Origin: Ceratothoa steindachneri
Lineage: Eukaryota; Arthropoda; Malacostraca; Isopoda; Cymothoidae
Reading direction: 5' to 3'
Length of the DNA stretch: 64,000 nt
Assembly (NCBI GenBank): GCA_963969495.1
Contig: OZ018324.1
Coordinates: 42,002,609-42,066,608, forward strand
The translations under genes and the position numbers were made by a program. Position 1 is the stretch's first letter, and each line of letters opens with the position of its first letter. Under the pieces are notes generated by a model. The model was not told the origin of the DNA, searched no databases, and worked only from the letters and a program-made list of their open reading frames with translations. Shown here one piece after another: positions 24,769-36,249 of this stretch.

Positions 24769-27469
24769 AATGTATATATGCAAATGTTCCTAGCTTAAAA
24801 AATAAACTTGCCGAAATAAAAGCCGTAATTCTAGAGGGAGACTACGATCTCGTATTCTTAAGTAAGACTTGGATAGATACACATTCGGGAACAATGTTTG
24901 TGTATTTGATATAACAGGTTATAAAATTCATTATAAAAATAGACAAAGTGAGGCCTTATTAATCCAATTATGTTGTAATACAAAAAATAAAGTTAATTTA
25001 GCCGTCATATATCGTCCACCATCTCAAATGGAAAGAGAAGATGCTGCACTCTTTGATATGCTTTCATCTTGGGTTAGAAAAGGGACCACATTAGTCTGCG
25101 GTGATTTTAACCATACAAACTTTAATTATAGTAACCTAACGTCAGATAAAGCTGGGGAGAGACTACTAAACCTTATTCTGGAGAACTTTCTCGTACAAAA
25201 AGTGGAGGAACCAACGCGTGATAATAATATCCTCGATTTGATCATGGCGACTGACGAGTCATTGGTAGAAAATGTTTGTGTAGGAGAGCATTTAGCCCCG
25301 AGTGACCAAAATGTAATTTGATTTGAAGTAAACACGTGTGTAGAAGTAAAAATGAGCACTCAACTCATCCGACGTTTTGATAACTGTAATTTTGATACTT
25401 TTCTTGAAAGGATCAAGGATGTAGACTGGGGAATGCGCTTCGAGAATAGGTCAGTAGGAGAAATGTACACTGAGCTTCGGCGTACACTCCTTAGTGTAAA
25501 TTTCGACTTAGTAAAGTATGTGCGCCGTAAGAGTGGGAAGTCGATGAGAGCGCCGTGGGTTAGCCCACTAATATTAAGCTTAATTAAGGATCGAAATAGA
25601 AAATTTCAAATACATAAGAACAAGAGTCATTTATAAGTCGGCAAAATTACATAGATTCTAGAAGAGAAGTTAAACGGGCGGTTAGAGATGCGAAGCGGAA
25701 ATATGAAATAAAACTCGCGAAGGATTCGAAGAAGGAACCGAAACGGTTTTACGGATATGTAAACAGTAGGAAACCCTTAAAAGGTTCAATAGGGCCGATT
25801 AAAGACAAAGATGGTCGTTTGACGGAATTTCCGGCGTAAATGTCTAAAATTTTAAATGAACATTTCACAAGCGTCTTTACAGTTGAAGATTCCTCCGAAT
25901 TAGGATCGTTAGTTGAAGAAGTACATTTAAGGGATATTTGCATATCCGATACAACGGTTAATGAAGAGGAAATTCTTAAATATATTAACCTGATGAAAAA
26001 GTCGAAATCACCCGGGCTCGATGGCGTTTACCCCACTCATTTAAAGGAACTTAAGAATGAGCTTGCGAAGCCGTTGCGTGCAATTTTCAATCGCTCATTA
26101 GAAGATGGCGTAGTCCCTTTAGACTTCAAGCGTGCAAACTTTACCCCAATATTTAAGAATGGGAATAGATACGAAGCAATGAATTTTCGTCCTATTAGTC
26201 TAACTTCGGTAGTTGGAAAGCTTTTAGGATCGGTAATTAGAGATAGAATAGTGAGCCACCTCGAGCTAAATAATCTGATTAAAGATTCCCAACATGGGTT
26301 TAGGCGGGCGAGATCGTGCTTGACAAATTTGCTGGAATTCTTCCATAAAATGATTTGCGTTTATGACGAAAGCAAAGCTGTAGATGTAATATATCTAGAC
26401 TTTAAAAAGGCGTTTGACACCGTTCCGCACGAGAGATTATTAATGAAAGTTAAAGCAATCGGTGTGAAGGATAAGATATTAAATTGGATTAGAAATTGGC
26501 ATAAGGATCGTTCGCAGTGAGTAGTTATAAATGGTGAATGTTCTGATTGGGTCAACGTCAGTAGTGGAGTGCCACAAGACTCGGTTCTTGGCCCATTATT
26601 GTTTCTAATATATATAAAAGATTTGGATAATTGCGTATTTAGTACGATTTCTAAATCTGCTGACGACACGAAGCTGGGCAACCGTGCCTATGTAAGATCG
26701 GAAGTAAAAAAATTACAAAAGGACCTAAACTTGATTGTCAGATGGACGGATAAGTGGTAAATGCAGTTTAATTTAAGTAAATGCAAGGTGATGCATTTGG
26801 GTTGCCATAATTTGAGGGTAGAGTATACCATGAAAGGCCAGGTCCTCGACGTGGTTAAATTGGAAAAAGACCTGGGAGTTTTAGTCTCGGATGGCTTCAA
26901 AGTCACGAAACAATGCGCGGATGCATGTTAAAAAGCAAATCGTGTGCTGGGTTATATCGCGCGTAATTTCACATTCAAATCCAAAGATGTAATTTTACCG
27001 TTATACATATAAATCACTTGTGCGTCCATTGCTCGAATACGCGGTTTAATTTTGGGCTCCATACTTAAACAAAGATATCGCGCAATTTGAAAGAGTGCAG
27101 CGTAGGCCTACAAAATTAATTCCCGAGCTGAGAAACAGGCCGTACGAAGAAAGACTCAGGGCATTAGATTTGCCATCTCTCGAAGGCAGAAGATTACGTG
27201 GCCAGCTAATAGAAGTATTTAAAATATTGAAAGGATTATCAAACGTTGATTATAGGAATTTATTCGAGTTGGATCATAGGGGAAACACTCGCCAACACGG
27301 ATTAAAATTAGTGAACAAGCGATTTAAGACTAGTATAGCCCCAAACTATTTTACGTTTAAAATTACTCAAATTTGGAATAGGCTACCCACCCACGTAGTA
27401 GATAGTACGTCGGTAAATATGTTTAAAAACTGCCTCGACGCGCACTTAAATAGTATAAATATAACGTAG
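24765..27469 (+). pseudogene. LINE ORF2: endonuclease and reverse transcriptase
   Basis: The ATG at 24765 overlaps the ORF1 stop (ATGA). The endonuclease shows YANVPSLKNKLAE, DYDLVFLSKTWID, LAVIYRPPS, LVCGDFNHTNF and APSDQNVI (the S-D-H block with H to Q). The reverse transcriptase follows, with GLDGVYPTHLKEL, FRPISLTSVVGK, VIYLDFKKAFDTVPHERLL and SSGVPQDSVLGPLLFLIY. The catalytic box is SADDTKL, where F/Y-A-D-D is expected. Last comes a C-terminal region from 27095 (RRPTKLIPELRNRPYEERL, then IWNRLPTHVVDS). Stops lie at 26518, 26758 and elsewhere, and there are frameshifts near 24900 and 25830. The domain set is complete and the order normal. Confidence 0.8.
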
Positions 27470-27994
27470 TCTGAGCACAATAAATAAAAACATTTTTTCA
27501 AAAGGAGTTTGGAGCGGAGGAACAACAAGTAAAAATGATGACTAAAAATGATGCCAGCGATTTCTTTTGCATGTGTAGTTTAGATATCCATTTTCTTTTC
27601 CGTCTATCCTATAAATAGTCTTACTATCCTAAAATTAGATTTTCACCACTAGCAGTCGAGGGCTGCGGAAGTTGAGAAGAAAAACTTTCTATCACCCCCT
27701 CACCCCTAGGTTGAAGTAGTTAATATGCATGACAATGTACATATGTAGATAAGTGTGTACAGTAGATTATATATTAAAAAAAAAATAATAAAAAATAATG
27801 AAATAAAAAAATAAATATATAGCATGTTAGAGATACACTCGTAGATAAGTGTGTATCGTAGTTATGGATGTAGTGTAGCGGACTAGAATCGAGCGGACCT
27901 TAGGGTCTTTGCTGGTCCTAGATTCTGTAGTTCTTCTTCTTCTTCTTCAGTGTGTGTCCTGCGGCCTATCCTGATTCTTTTTTCTTTTCTCCAT

Positions 27995-28180
27995 CTAAAT
28001 TTTCTATAATAATTTCCATGCCAAAGTTTTAATAAATTTTCTGAACTTCACCATTTGTAATTCTTTTAGTTTTAAATGTCACAAAAATTCGATATTTATA
28101 TTTATTTCTGAACTTTACCATTATATTTTTTTATATTATAAAGGCATTATTAGAAATAACTTTGGTAAAAAAATTAAATC
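27995..28180 (-). repeat. Interspersed ~0.45-kb repeat, copy 2 (partial, inverted)
   Basis: The reverse complement carries the same phrases in the same order as copies 1 and 3 (GTTCAGAAATAAATATAA, AAAGAATTACAAATGGTGAA). Only about 185 bp is present. Confidence 0.75.
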
Positions 28181-28447
28181 TACTTAGGTGACAACCGAAC
28201 CAAGAGAAAAAATCTTATTCAAACCTTCAAAAAATCTCGTTCTTAAAATATAGGGTTATGGATAAGGATTTTTTAGACAAGTTATCAAATATTTATAAAT
28301 TAATTATATAGGAAATGGGAAGCAGCAGAGGTGGTAATATTCAAATTATGAAAATGCAGAGCTTTTAACTATTAGGAAATGGGAAATATGCTTTTTTTTT
28401 AAATAAAAACTGAGATTAATTAGTTTTGGGTCTCTTAGTTGTAAAAA

Positions 28448-28894
28448 ATGGAGAGAATACTGCAGAAGCCTTTCTTCATTAAGGTTGGCTTTCTATTTGT
28501 GGTAGGCTGTTTGTCTATTCTTTATGGCTGCTGCGATGCCATGATTGAACCACTTCGGTTGGGGAGGCTTACCGCTCGCCTTCCTACTGGGGACAAACGC
28601 AGACTGTTAAACATTCGAGTTTTCTTTAAACCACAACCATTTGTCCTAGGCTCTTTCTCCTGTTGCAAGTTCAAGCCGAACTATCGCCTCCCTAAGATCG
28701 ACGAAGTTCGTGCGTCAGAAGTCTTGTTTGAAGGTAGCGACATGAAAGCGTCTATCACATCGAATGTGGACGGAAAACGTGACTGTGCGGTGATCACTCC
28801 CACGCTGAGTCCGGATCTCATGTCCTCAGTGATAAACACCAAGTCTATTATGTTCTCACCCCTCGTTTGCTCCTTGGCTACTGTGACAGGATGA
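28448..28894 (+). CDS. Unrecognised 148-codon ORF with hydrophobic N-terminus
   Basis: An open frame from ATG at 28448 to the stop at 28892-28894. Residues 9-28 (FFIKVGFLFVVGCLSILYGC) form a signal-peptide or membrane-segment-like stretch after a short basic start. The rest is mixed and fairly GC-rich compared with its surroundings. I recognise no domain. It stands alone between LINE material, with no visible intron or polyadenylation context. It may be an exon, a retroelement remnant, or chance. Confidence 0.25.
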   Translation: MERILQKPFFIKVGFLFVVGCLSILYGCCDAMIEPLRLGRLTARLPTGDKRRLLNIRVFFKPQPFVLGSFSCCKFKPNYRLPKIDEVRASEVLFEGSDMKASITSNVDGKRDCAVITPTLSPDLMSSVINTKSIMFSPLVCSLATVTG

Positions 28895-29063
28895 TAGCTT
28901 GAGCGAACTCAACTAGGCTCCTCCCTTCACCATCGCCTTACCAGTTCATCCCAGAACCAAACTCGTGCGACTATTTATCATGTTTATGAGATTCCTTTAC
29001 AGGCTGAATTCTGACTCTTTTAACTGTCTTTGCGGCCTGTGCACCACCATTACTCGATGTGAC

Positions 29064-29172
29064 GGAGAGAGAGAGAGAGAGAAAGAGACGAAGAGAGACG
29101 AAGATATTGAGAGAGATGGAGAGACGGAGAGATTAAGAGAGAGGGACATATAGAGAGAAAGAGAGATGAAAG
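29064..29172 (+). repeat. (GA)n-rich simple sequence
   Basis: About 110 bp of imperfect GA/GAGA repeats. Confidence 0.9.
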
Positions 29173-29329
29173 GAGAAAGCCGGAGAGTAGGGGTTTGATA
29201 GTAGGGGTTTGATAGTAGGGGTGAAGATTGATAGTACACTTTGCATCCATCGTACATAAATCAGAGGAATAATCTAGAAGAAAAATATATTTAGGGGAGA
29301 TCGAATGTAAGAGAAATTTGGTTAATCTG

Positions 29330-32300
29330 TCACCTGTATAATAGGGAGTAAATTATTCGCTAGAAAACGCTGTAGTCGGGGAGTAGATTCAAAATATTTA
29401 TATATACGACGTTTGAAAGTATTTACGATGTTATAATTACTTTACGAAGAAGCCCATTCCATAAGTCGATGATTCGGTTAAAAAAGAAATTCTTAGTTTC
29501 GTGCAAGTTAAAATGTTTACCTATAATTTTGCAACCATTTCCTCTCATGTAAGTTGAATGGTCAATGTTGAAATATTTCTAGCAGTCCATATTTTCTATG
29601 CTTTTGATAATTTTAAAGACCTGAATTAAGAAATTGATTTAGTTCTCTGGGTTGCTTTCCGTATGCTTTGTTCTTTAAATTTGGTATCATTTTAGTAAGC
29701 ATTCGTTGGCATCATTCTAATCATCATCATCACTAACTCTATAATTTAAGAAGGCAATTTTTTTGAGTATTTGAATAATTATTTCATCTTAGTTTGGTTA
29801 TGACATGTTTTTTATAAAAGTTATTTCTAATAATTCTTTTATAATAAAAAAAAAAGATGAAGTTTAGAAATAAATATAAGTATCGAAATTGTGTGAATTT
29901 TTAAAACCCAAAGAATTACAAATGGTGAAGTTCAAACAATTTATTTTTATATATCTTCTTCTTTCTACAACTATATTTTGGAAACATGATATTTTGAAAG
30001 GGGGGAAATTTAGTTTAGAGTTCCTTTTTAAAATTACTAGAATTTGGCAAAGTTCCGAAAATTTATAAAAATTTAACCATGGCTGCTCTTTTTTAGACTT
30101 TAAATTTTAATCTTAGTAGTGAAGCGCAAGCTCCCCTCCGTAGGGGGGAAGTGGCGAAGCCATTGATTGGTTTTGCTATATCTTTCTGGTAGTACAGGCA
30201 TTAGGTTTAAACGTAGTATTCCATAATGGGATGGACCAAGAAATTATAGAGAATAAGCATTGTATTTTTGGACTTATTCTCGAACGCTATACCAATGAAT
30301 CCAATTTATTTATTTGCTTTCTTAAGGGCATCTGAACATTGCTCACTGGGTTTTATGTCACTCGATATTGTTACTACTAGGTCCATCTCTGTCAACGCTT
30401 AATATTTGACTACCATTTAGTTAGTAATTTGCTTTGCGGTACGGTATCCAATTATGGATCACTTTACATTACTCCGCGTTAAAAGGCATCTGCCACGTTT
30501 GCGCCAAGCTCGAGAATTTGTCGAGTTATTAATCGATGCGTTATTGAGTACTAAATTCGCAATTTTGGTGTTCTAAGCAAACTAAAATATTATGCTCCCG
30601 GAACAGATCCGTCAAGCATCCCCGCTAGTGACGTCTGTCCAGCTAGAAGATTTTCCATTTATAATCCCGCGTTGCCTGCGATTGCTAAGCCAGTTTTCTT
30701 GCCACCTCGCTATGGCGCTTTGAACTCCGTACGCTTTTAATTTAGCTAGAAAACTTTTGTGTGGAACTTCATTCGGGCTTTTTGAAACTCAAGGTAAATA
30801 ATATCCACTGCTTTGCTCTCGTCGTATTCATTAAAAATGCCATTAAAGAAGTCTTATTGATTCGTTAGGCAAAAGCCTTTATCACGAAAGCCAGGCTGCG
30901 TGTATCTAAATAGCTTCTTTTCTAACAATTTACAAGGGAATGAGATTAAACTAATTGGGCGAAAATTACTAGGGTGAGATTTATTGCATTTTTAATATTG
31001 GTATTACGTTAGCGAGCTTCCACTCATCGGGCATTGTTCTGGTCTTGAACGAATAATTAAACAATAAAAAGAGTGGTTTGGCTAGTTCACTTTTGGCTTC
31101 TTTTTATACCCGAGGGGAGATCATATCAGAGCCAGGTGGTCTATTTATTTTAAGTATTTCAATGCATCTTAATACGTCTCTTTCTGTAACGCTGATACTA
31201 CTTAACGCCTCGTTTATATCTATTTGGACAGATGCCGGTGTTAGAATATCGCTAAAATCTGTAGTAAAAACTGATCTAAAGAATGTGTTTAAGATACAGC
31301 TAATTTGCTCTTCGTTCATGGTAAATTCTCCGTTCTCGTCAGTTAGTGCTCCGATAGATGAAGTTGTTTCTCTCATTTGTCTGGTGTAACTATAAAACTC
31401 TTTCAGATTGCTTTTACTTTGATTCGCCACTTGTGATTCCAAGTACTTTTTACTCTGTTTGATTAACCTTTTAGATTTTCGTCGTAAGTCTGTATACTTG
31501 GCGCGTTCTTCCTCATCGTCAGAGATTTTTAATCTAATATGGGCGTTCCTCCTATCTCGTAAACAGTTAGCTATCTCACTACCATACCACTTAGTTTTAC
31601 TTTTGTGTGGCAAACGTCGACTTTTTAAAGCTATACATGCTTTCACTGCTTCGAAGTACGAACTAGTAAAAAAAAATGTCCATTTAGCGTTTATATCGTT
31701 TATGTCACGGAAACTATTCCAGGCTTTTTGCTTAAATTTTGTTCTGAGCTTAATAAAATTCCTTTTTCTAAAGTCTGGTACTTTTTTGTTACTATTTATG
31801 TAGCTTCTAGTGAGATTTATATTAAATGTGATTGCACGATGGCCGCTATTACTAAATTCCTCTCCGACATTAATATTCTCTATCAAATTTTTTTTGGGCA
31901 AAAGTTAGGTCGAGTATGTTATTTCCACGAGTAGGGTGTAGTACAAACTTAGCTAGTAAACTTTGATGCAAGTTAGTATAGAGTTCATGTCCATAATTAT
32001 GAGCGGATAGCAGTTCTCGCCACTTTAATACTGGTAAATTAAAACAGCCAAAAATTTCGGTATCATACGTGTTGCTTATATCGCTGATTGGTTCCTAAAT
32101 ATCGAAGTCGGTTTTCTCTGGCTGAGCTGGAGGTCTGTATATTAATTCGAATTTTCTCAAACATTTTTCTTCCGGGTATTTAATACTCTGCTAGGAAATA
32201 TTGGTTTTCGATATTTAACCACGATTTTGTTATGCCGATTATATCGTAATTATCTGTTAACGCAATTTCCTTTAAATCTGGAATTTGTTACGAATGCTAC

Positions 32301-32690
32301 GAGCGTTGACATAAAAAAACCTTCAAGTTGTTACGGATGGGTTCCCCCGCACCTTCATCAGTTCTTAATTGATGAATGCTAGTATGCAAAGAATTATTTA
32401 TTTTTTTTAGAGCGTGAAATCTCTTTAGTGTCTGAAAACTTGTGATTACTTCTGTAAACAATCGTGACGACCTTCTTGAACCCATAGTGTTGAGGTGGAG
32501 TCCATCTGGAAGAAAAAGCTCTTTTGTATTATAAAAGTCATTCAAGAAGTTTACATATTCTACGCCTTCGCTCCTGCATATAGAATTAAGGCAATTATTT
32601 GTCTAGTGCGCTCTACTGAAGAAGCTATCTCTGCCTCTTCTCCGTGGGAGATGCCTGAATAATAAAATTATTTGTTTTTCTTTAAACTGA
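29330..32690 (-). mobile_element. CR1-type LINE, second copy, split by a nested repeat
   Basis: Read from 32545 down: ORF1 tail with PDGLHLNTMGSRRSSRLF (esterase D-x-x-H region); endonuclease end with FNLPVLKWRELL and RGNNILDLTFAQK (32060-31910); a 265-codon uninterrupted run at 31901-31104 containing NSGHRAITFNINL and YSYTRQMRETTSSIGAL; RT remnants at 31100-30200 including YDESKAVDIIYLEFQKA and HPIMEYYV; then the C-terminal block VFKIIKSIENMDC and CKIIGKHFNLHE at 29690-29330. The ~0.45-kb repeat (29705-30190) interrupts the last two parts. This is a different CR1 lineage from the plus-strand copy. Frameshifts and stops are present. Confidence 0.75.
29705..30190 (+). repeat. Interspersed ~0.45-kb repeat, copy 3 (nested in LINE)
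   Basis: It matches copy 1 from the (ATC)n start through CCATGGCTGCTC and GAAGCCATTG near the end. It also carries about 35 bp extra (AAGCGCAAGCTCCCCTCC and following) near 30122-30158. It splits the coding sequence of the minus-strand CR1, so it is a later insertion. Confidence 0.8.
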
Positions 32691-32727
32691 TTTAATCATT
32701 TTCTTATATATATCTAGCAGTTATTCG

Positions 32728-32900
32728 GAGAGAGAAATAGGGAGAAAGACAGCGACGGAAAAACCGAGATAGAGAGAGGGAGAGAGGAGAGAGAAGGAGG
32801 AAGAAGGAGATAGACTGAGAGTAATTAAGAGAGGGAGAGAACGAAATTGAGACCGAGAGAGAGCGATAATGAGAGAGAGAGAGACAGAGGAAGAGAGAAG

Positions 32901-32945
<45 letters not shown>

Positions 32946-33090
32946 GGAGAGGTATACATAAAGAGAGAGAGAAAAAGAAAGACGAAGGAAGAGAGAAATG
33001 GACAGAGAGCAATTAAGAGAGAGAGAGAGAGACAGAAAGATTGAGCCCGATAATGAGAGAATGAGATCAAGAGAGGTAGACGGCTGAAGA
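32728..33090 (+). repeat. (GA)n-rich simple sequence block
   Basis: About 360 bp of GA-dominated repeats, including a clean (GA)n at about 32905-32942. The 'leucine-serine' frames read from the other strand are repeat artefacts. Confidence 0.95.
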
Positions 33091-33279
33091 GAGAGACAAA
33101 TATAAAACTTACAAAAGAAGTTGAATTTTCTGAAACTAAATAACATTCTTCTCCATTAATTAACAATTATTTTCATCATTCGGTAAGTATGTATGTATGA
33201 TCTTAGGCGTTCAGGCTTGAGTTTTCTTGTAAGGTTGGCGCTTTAAAGTTATAATTTATTGCTGTTTAGTCATAGGGAC

Positions 33280-34480
33280 CGAAGGAAAAGGATAATCACT
33301 ATCCTATACGGGACAGCTCCTGTTCTTATCCCAAGTTGTGCTCTTCTTACCATCCTTAGCCAGTCTATTCATAAAACTCTTCAAGATAGACGCTTCTGTA
33401 GTTCTGTAGTTCTATTACATGAGTATTGAGCCTATTCCATTTATCTACCAATCGATTTGTAAACAGATTTCTACCAATCTCTCTTTTAAACTTAAACTGC
33501 TCCAGCTTAAACGCTTTGCTACCTGTCATATCCTATTCGCTAAATTTAACAATCTTTTACCTATTTTTCCCACTATTATAACATTTTTCCCACTTTAAGA
33601 CCTTAATAATGCCAAGTACAGTTTCTGAATCACATTACCACTCCGATTTCTCACACTCCTCTCAATTTATACTATTGGCTCTATTCTTACCACTTGCAAG
33701 TTACAAAACTCCAAAGTCTTGTTACAATTTGATCTTCCTAAAACTTATTCCCATTGTTAGTCCCAATCAACAGTCTCCATGTGTCTCCTTAGGCCATTAT
33801 AATCCGCTTTTTGAAAGTCTGCGATTGTAACCTTATTTATACTACTAAAAACGCCGTTCCATTTTAACTTAAATCTAATTTGCAATGGTCGCTATTTCCC
33901 CGATTTCCTCCGATCTCTGTATCACAAATCCCCTTCTCCCTATTCTTTAGAACTAGAGCCAATATATTATCTCCCCTAATGAGTTCGCATATAAGCCGCT
34001 TAGGAAAATTATCCTACACAAATTTAAAAATTCCTCCGCCTCCTGATCACCTACAAGAGCTTTCCAGTCTATAGTTCTGTGATTAAAATTTCCCATTATA
34101 TATATGTACATTTTTAATTCTACATGCACTTTCTCTCTCCTTCCACAAAGGACCGGAAGCTTCCCTACTAAGATTTGGTGGTCTATATAATAATCCTAAA
34201 ACAGGATTTTATTCTCCTTCTAGCCATAATGTCTCAGTAATATTATCTGTTTTAATCGTAGTGCTTACCCAACATGCGAAAGTATCCCTATTATATATAA
34301 ATTATCATCTCTTTTCCTTTTCTTCTGTTCTTATATGTTTGCGACATATTATAACTATCAATTTCGTTCTCCAGTTTATAGTTTCTCTACGACAAATCAA
34401 GTTAGGGCTGTTTTCACAATAACATCGAAATTCTCGCCTATTTTTTCTTAGATTTATTTGCATGCCCACAGCTATACCTG
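33280..34480 (-). pseudogene. CR1-type LINE endonuclease relic (third copy)
   Basis: Read downward on the minus strand: LGLLYRPPNLSREASGPLW (C/L-Y-R-P-P-N block of the APE endonuclease) near 34200; a decayed GNFNHRTIDWKAL-type block near 34090, which I read across stops; RGDNILALVLKNREKG and GNRGNSDHCKLDL (the S-D-H catalytic histidine block) near 33990-33870; then linker sequence to about 33280. There are many stops. The reverse transcriptase part is absent; a (GA)n block and another LINE follow. Confidence 0.65.
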
Positions 34481-34489
34481 CTTCATCCT

Positions 34490-35255
34490 ACTTTCCCCAA
34501 CAGACTATACGACATATAAAAAAAAATCCCATTTAAATTTTAGGAGTGATTCTGTAACATTATAAAAAAGTAAACACGCTAAAAAATGGAGATAAAAAAC
34601 AAAAAAAACCTTTTATCTTTTACCGATTTATTGTGATATTACTTTGCAAGTTTGCTGAACCCAGTTTTTGTGCTATTTGTACTTGAAGATTGTATGTCAT
34701 ATTCGATGGTTGTGTAGTATTGAAGAGTGAAAGAATTAACGAATGCATCGAAGATCTTTAATTATTAAGAATGTCTGAATTACATTAGAGTTTAATGAGT
34801 TTAAACCCATTATTGAGAGAATGGATCAGAGGGATGTTAGTTAGGATATTAGAATGATGGCATAAATCTTAAGTTTGGGATTCGATGGTAGTAGGGTAGG
34901 TAACAAACGATTGGGCAAGTGGGGCGAGGCCTAAGTTTAAATTAGTGAAAGAACAGTGTGCTAGTATAGTTGAAGTTCTAGTTTTTCAAAAAATGCTTAA
35001 AGTTAATATTTGAAAAAACATTATCGCCCCAAAATATAATTTAGTCTCTTCTATAGAATATGTTGGAAGAGTGATGTTACTATTATTATAATAACAGCTT
35101 GAATGTCAATATTTTCCTCTTCTTTTGTTGTGATTGTGTCAGATTGGAAAAGCATTTATTTTTTTTTTAAATTAGTAGAGTGACGTCACATTAAATATGT
35201 TGGCCCTAGCTTTTTTCGTCACCCTTTTTCTCATTCGCTTCTGTTTTAGATTGTA
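34490..35255. other. AT-rich DNA, nothing recognised
   Basis: No gene motif on either strand. Confidence 0.5.
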
Positions 35256-35259
35256 GGGA

Positions 35260-36040
35260 TTTGCGTTTTGACTTGTGGTGTGCGTGAAATATATTTCGAA
35301 CACCTAGTAAAAGAAGTTCCCGGTGACCCTGATCGTGCCTTAGAATATTTTAACAAACACTGTGTGATTTGCAACTCATTCACCTGTCGCGAGTGTGGGG
35401 GGCAGTGTAAGACATTTTCATCGGATCTCCGTTTTCGCATCACAAATAAAGTAGTCTGCAATAGAAAGCGCCGCCCGCTTTGCTGGTTTACTCTCTCTTA
35501 TTTTGCACGCACGTGGTTTGAACGAGGGCATTTATCACCTGATATATATTTGTGATTTATTAACTGTTATATTGGCGAAGAATTCAATCAGCAGTATTGT
35601 CTTCAGAATCTACAAATTTCTTTTCAAATCAGTTGTGAATTGCACGAAATTTTGCTGCAAAGTGTGCGCTCCTTGGCTCGCTAAACACACGACCCTAATG
35701 GTGGTCAAGGGCACATCGTAGAAATAGTAGAGTCTAATTCGGAAATAATAAATACCAGTGTGGACATATTGTAAAGGGTATGTGGTGGTTTTGCTTAATG
35801 GAGCGAGCTCTAAAACGAGATTTATTGTGCAGATACAAACTCGATCGGCCGAAACTTTAATTCCATCAATCAAAAAATAAATCAAGCCAGACACAACCAT
35901 AATATCCAACATGTAGAAAAGAATAAGCTACTATTTGCATGTTAACAAAAAATTAACCCATGAAGTGTTGATCACTCTAAAATATTTATGAATACCCCAA
36001 ACTCGTCAATTCATACTCAGACAATCAAATGGCTGGGAAG
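35260..36040 (+). pseudogene. Merlin / ISXO2-like DDE transposase relic
   Basis: The first part is open (35268-35555): HCVICNSFTCRECGGQC is a Zn-ribbon-like cysteine cluster, followed by RPLCWFTLSYFARTWFERG. Frame changes then give GGQGHIVEIVESNSEI (the V-E-I-D-E-S catalytic block, with D to V), GFAxWSE, ADTNSIGRNFNSINQKI, and at 35960-36035 SVDHSKIFMNTPNSSIHTQTIKWLGSV. That last piece corresponds to V-N-H-S...F...HTNTIE-x-x-W of ISXO2-like/Merlin transposases. The first Asp and last Glu appear substituted, so it is dead. It abuts the Penelope-like element. Confidence 0.65.
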
Positions 36041-36249
36041 CGTTTCTCCTCTCCTTTGGTCTCCAATTTAACTTACCTATTTTTTACCACAAATTTCCAA
36101 ACTACTTTCAGTATTATGAAAAGTTTACTTAAGACTTACAATCTCTTCCAATATATGGTTATTTTCAAGATTTAAAATTTACCATTGCCCAACTTACTCA
36201 GGCATTTTACCTTAAATTGCCCTACCCCCCCAATTTAGTTCCCTATTCA

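Larger units (their letters stand above)
23640..27950 (+). mobile_element. CR1-type LINE, near full length
   Basis: The order is as in CR1 elements: ORF1 with zinc-finger-like start, coiled coil and esterase domain, then ORF2 with endonuclease and reverse transcriptase, then a 3' UTR. The UTR runs into (TTC)n at about 27933-27949. Two half-copies of GTAGATAAGTGTGTA lie in the 3' UTR at about 27745 and 27842. Stops and frameshifts make it inactive, but most domains are present. Copies of the ~0.45-kb repeat lie just outside both ends, in opposite orientation. Confidence 0.75.

Noticed and set aside
32704..33166. Long Ser-Leu-rich frames on the minus strand
   Set aside because: They are translations of the (GA)n block.
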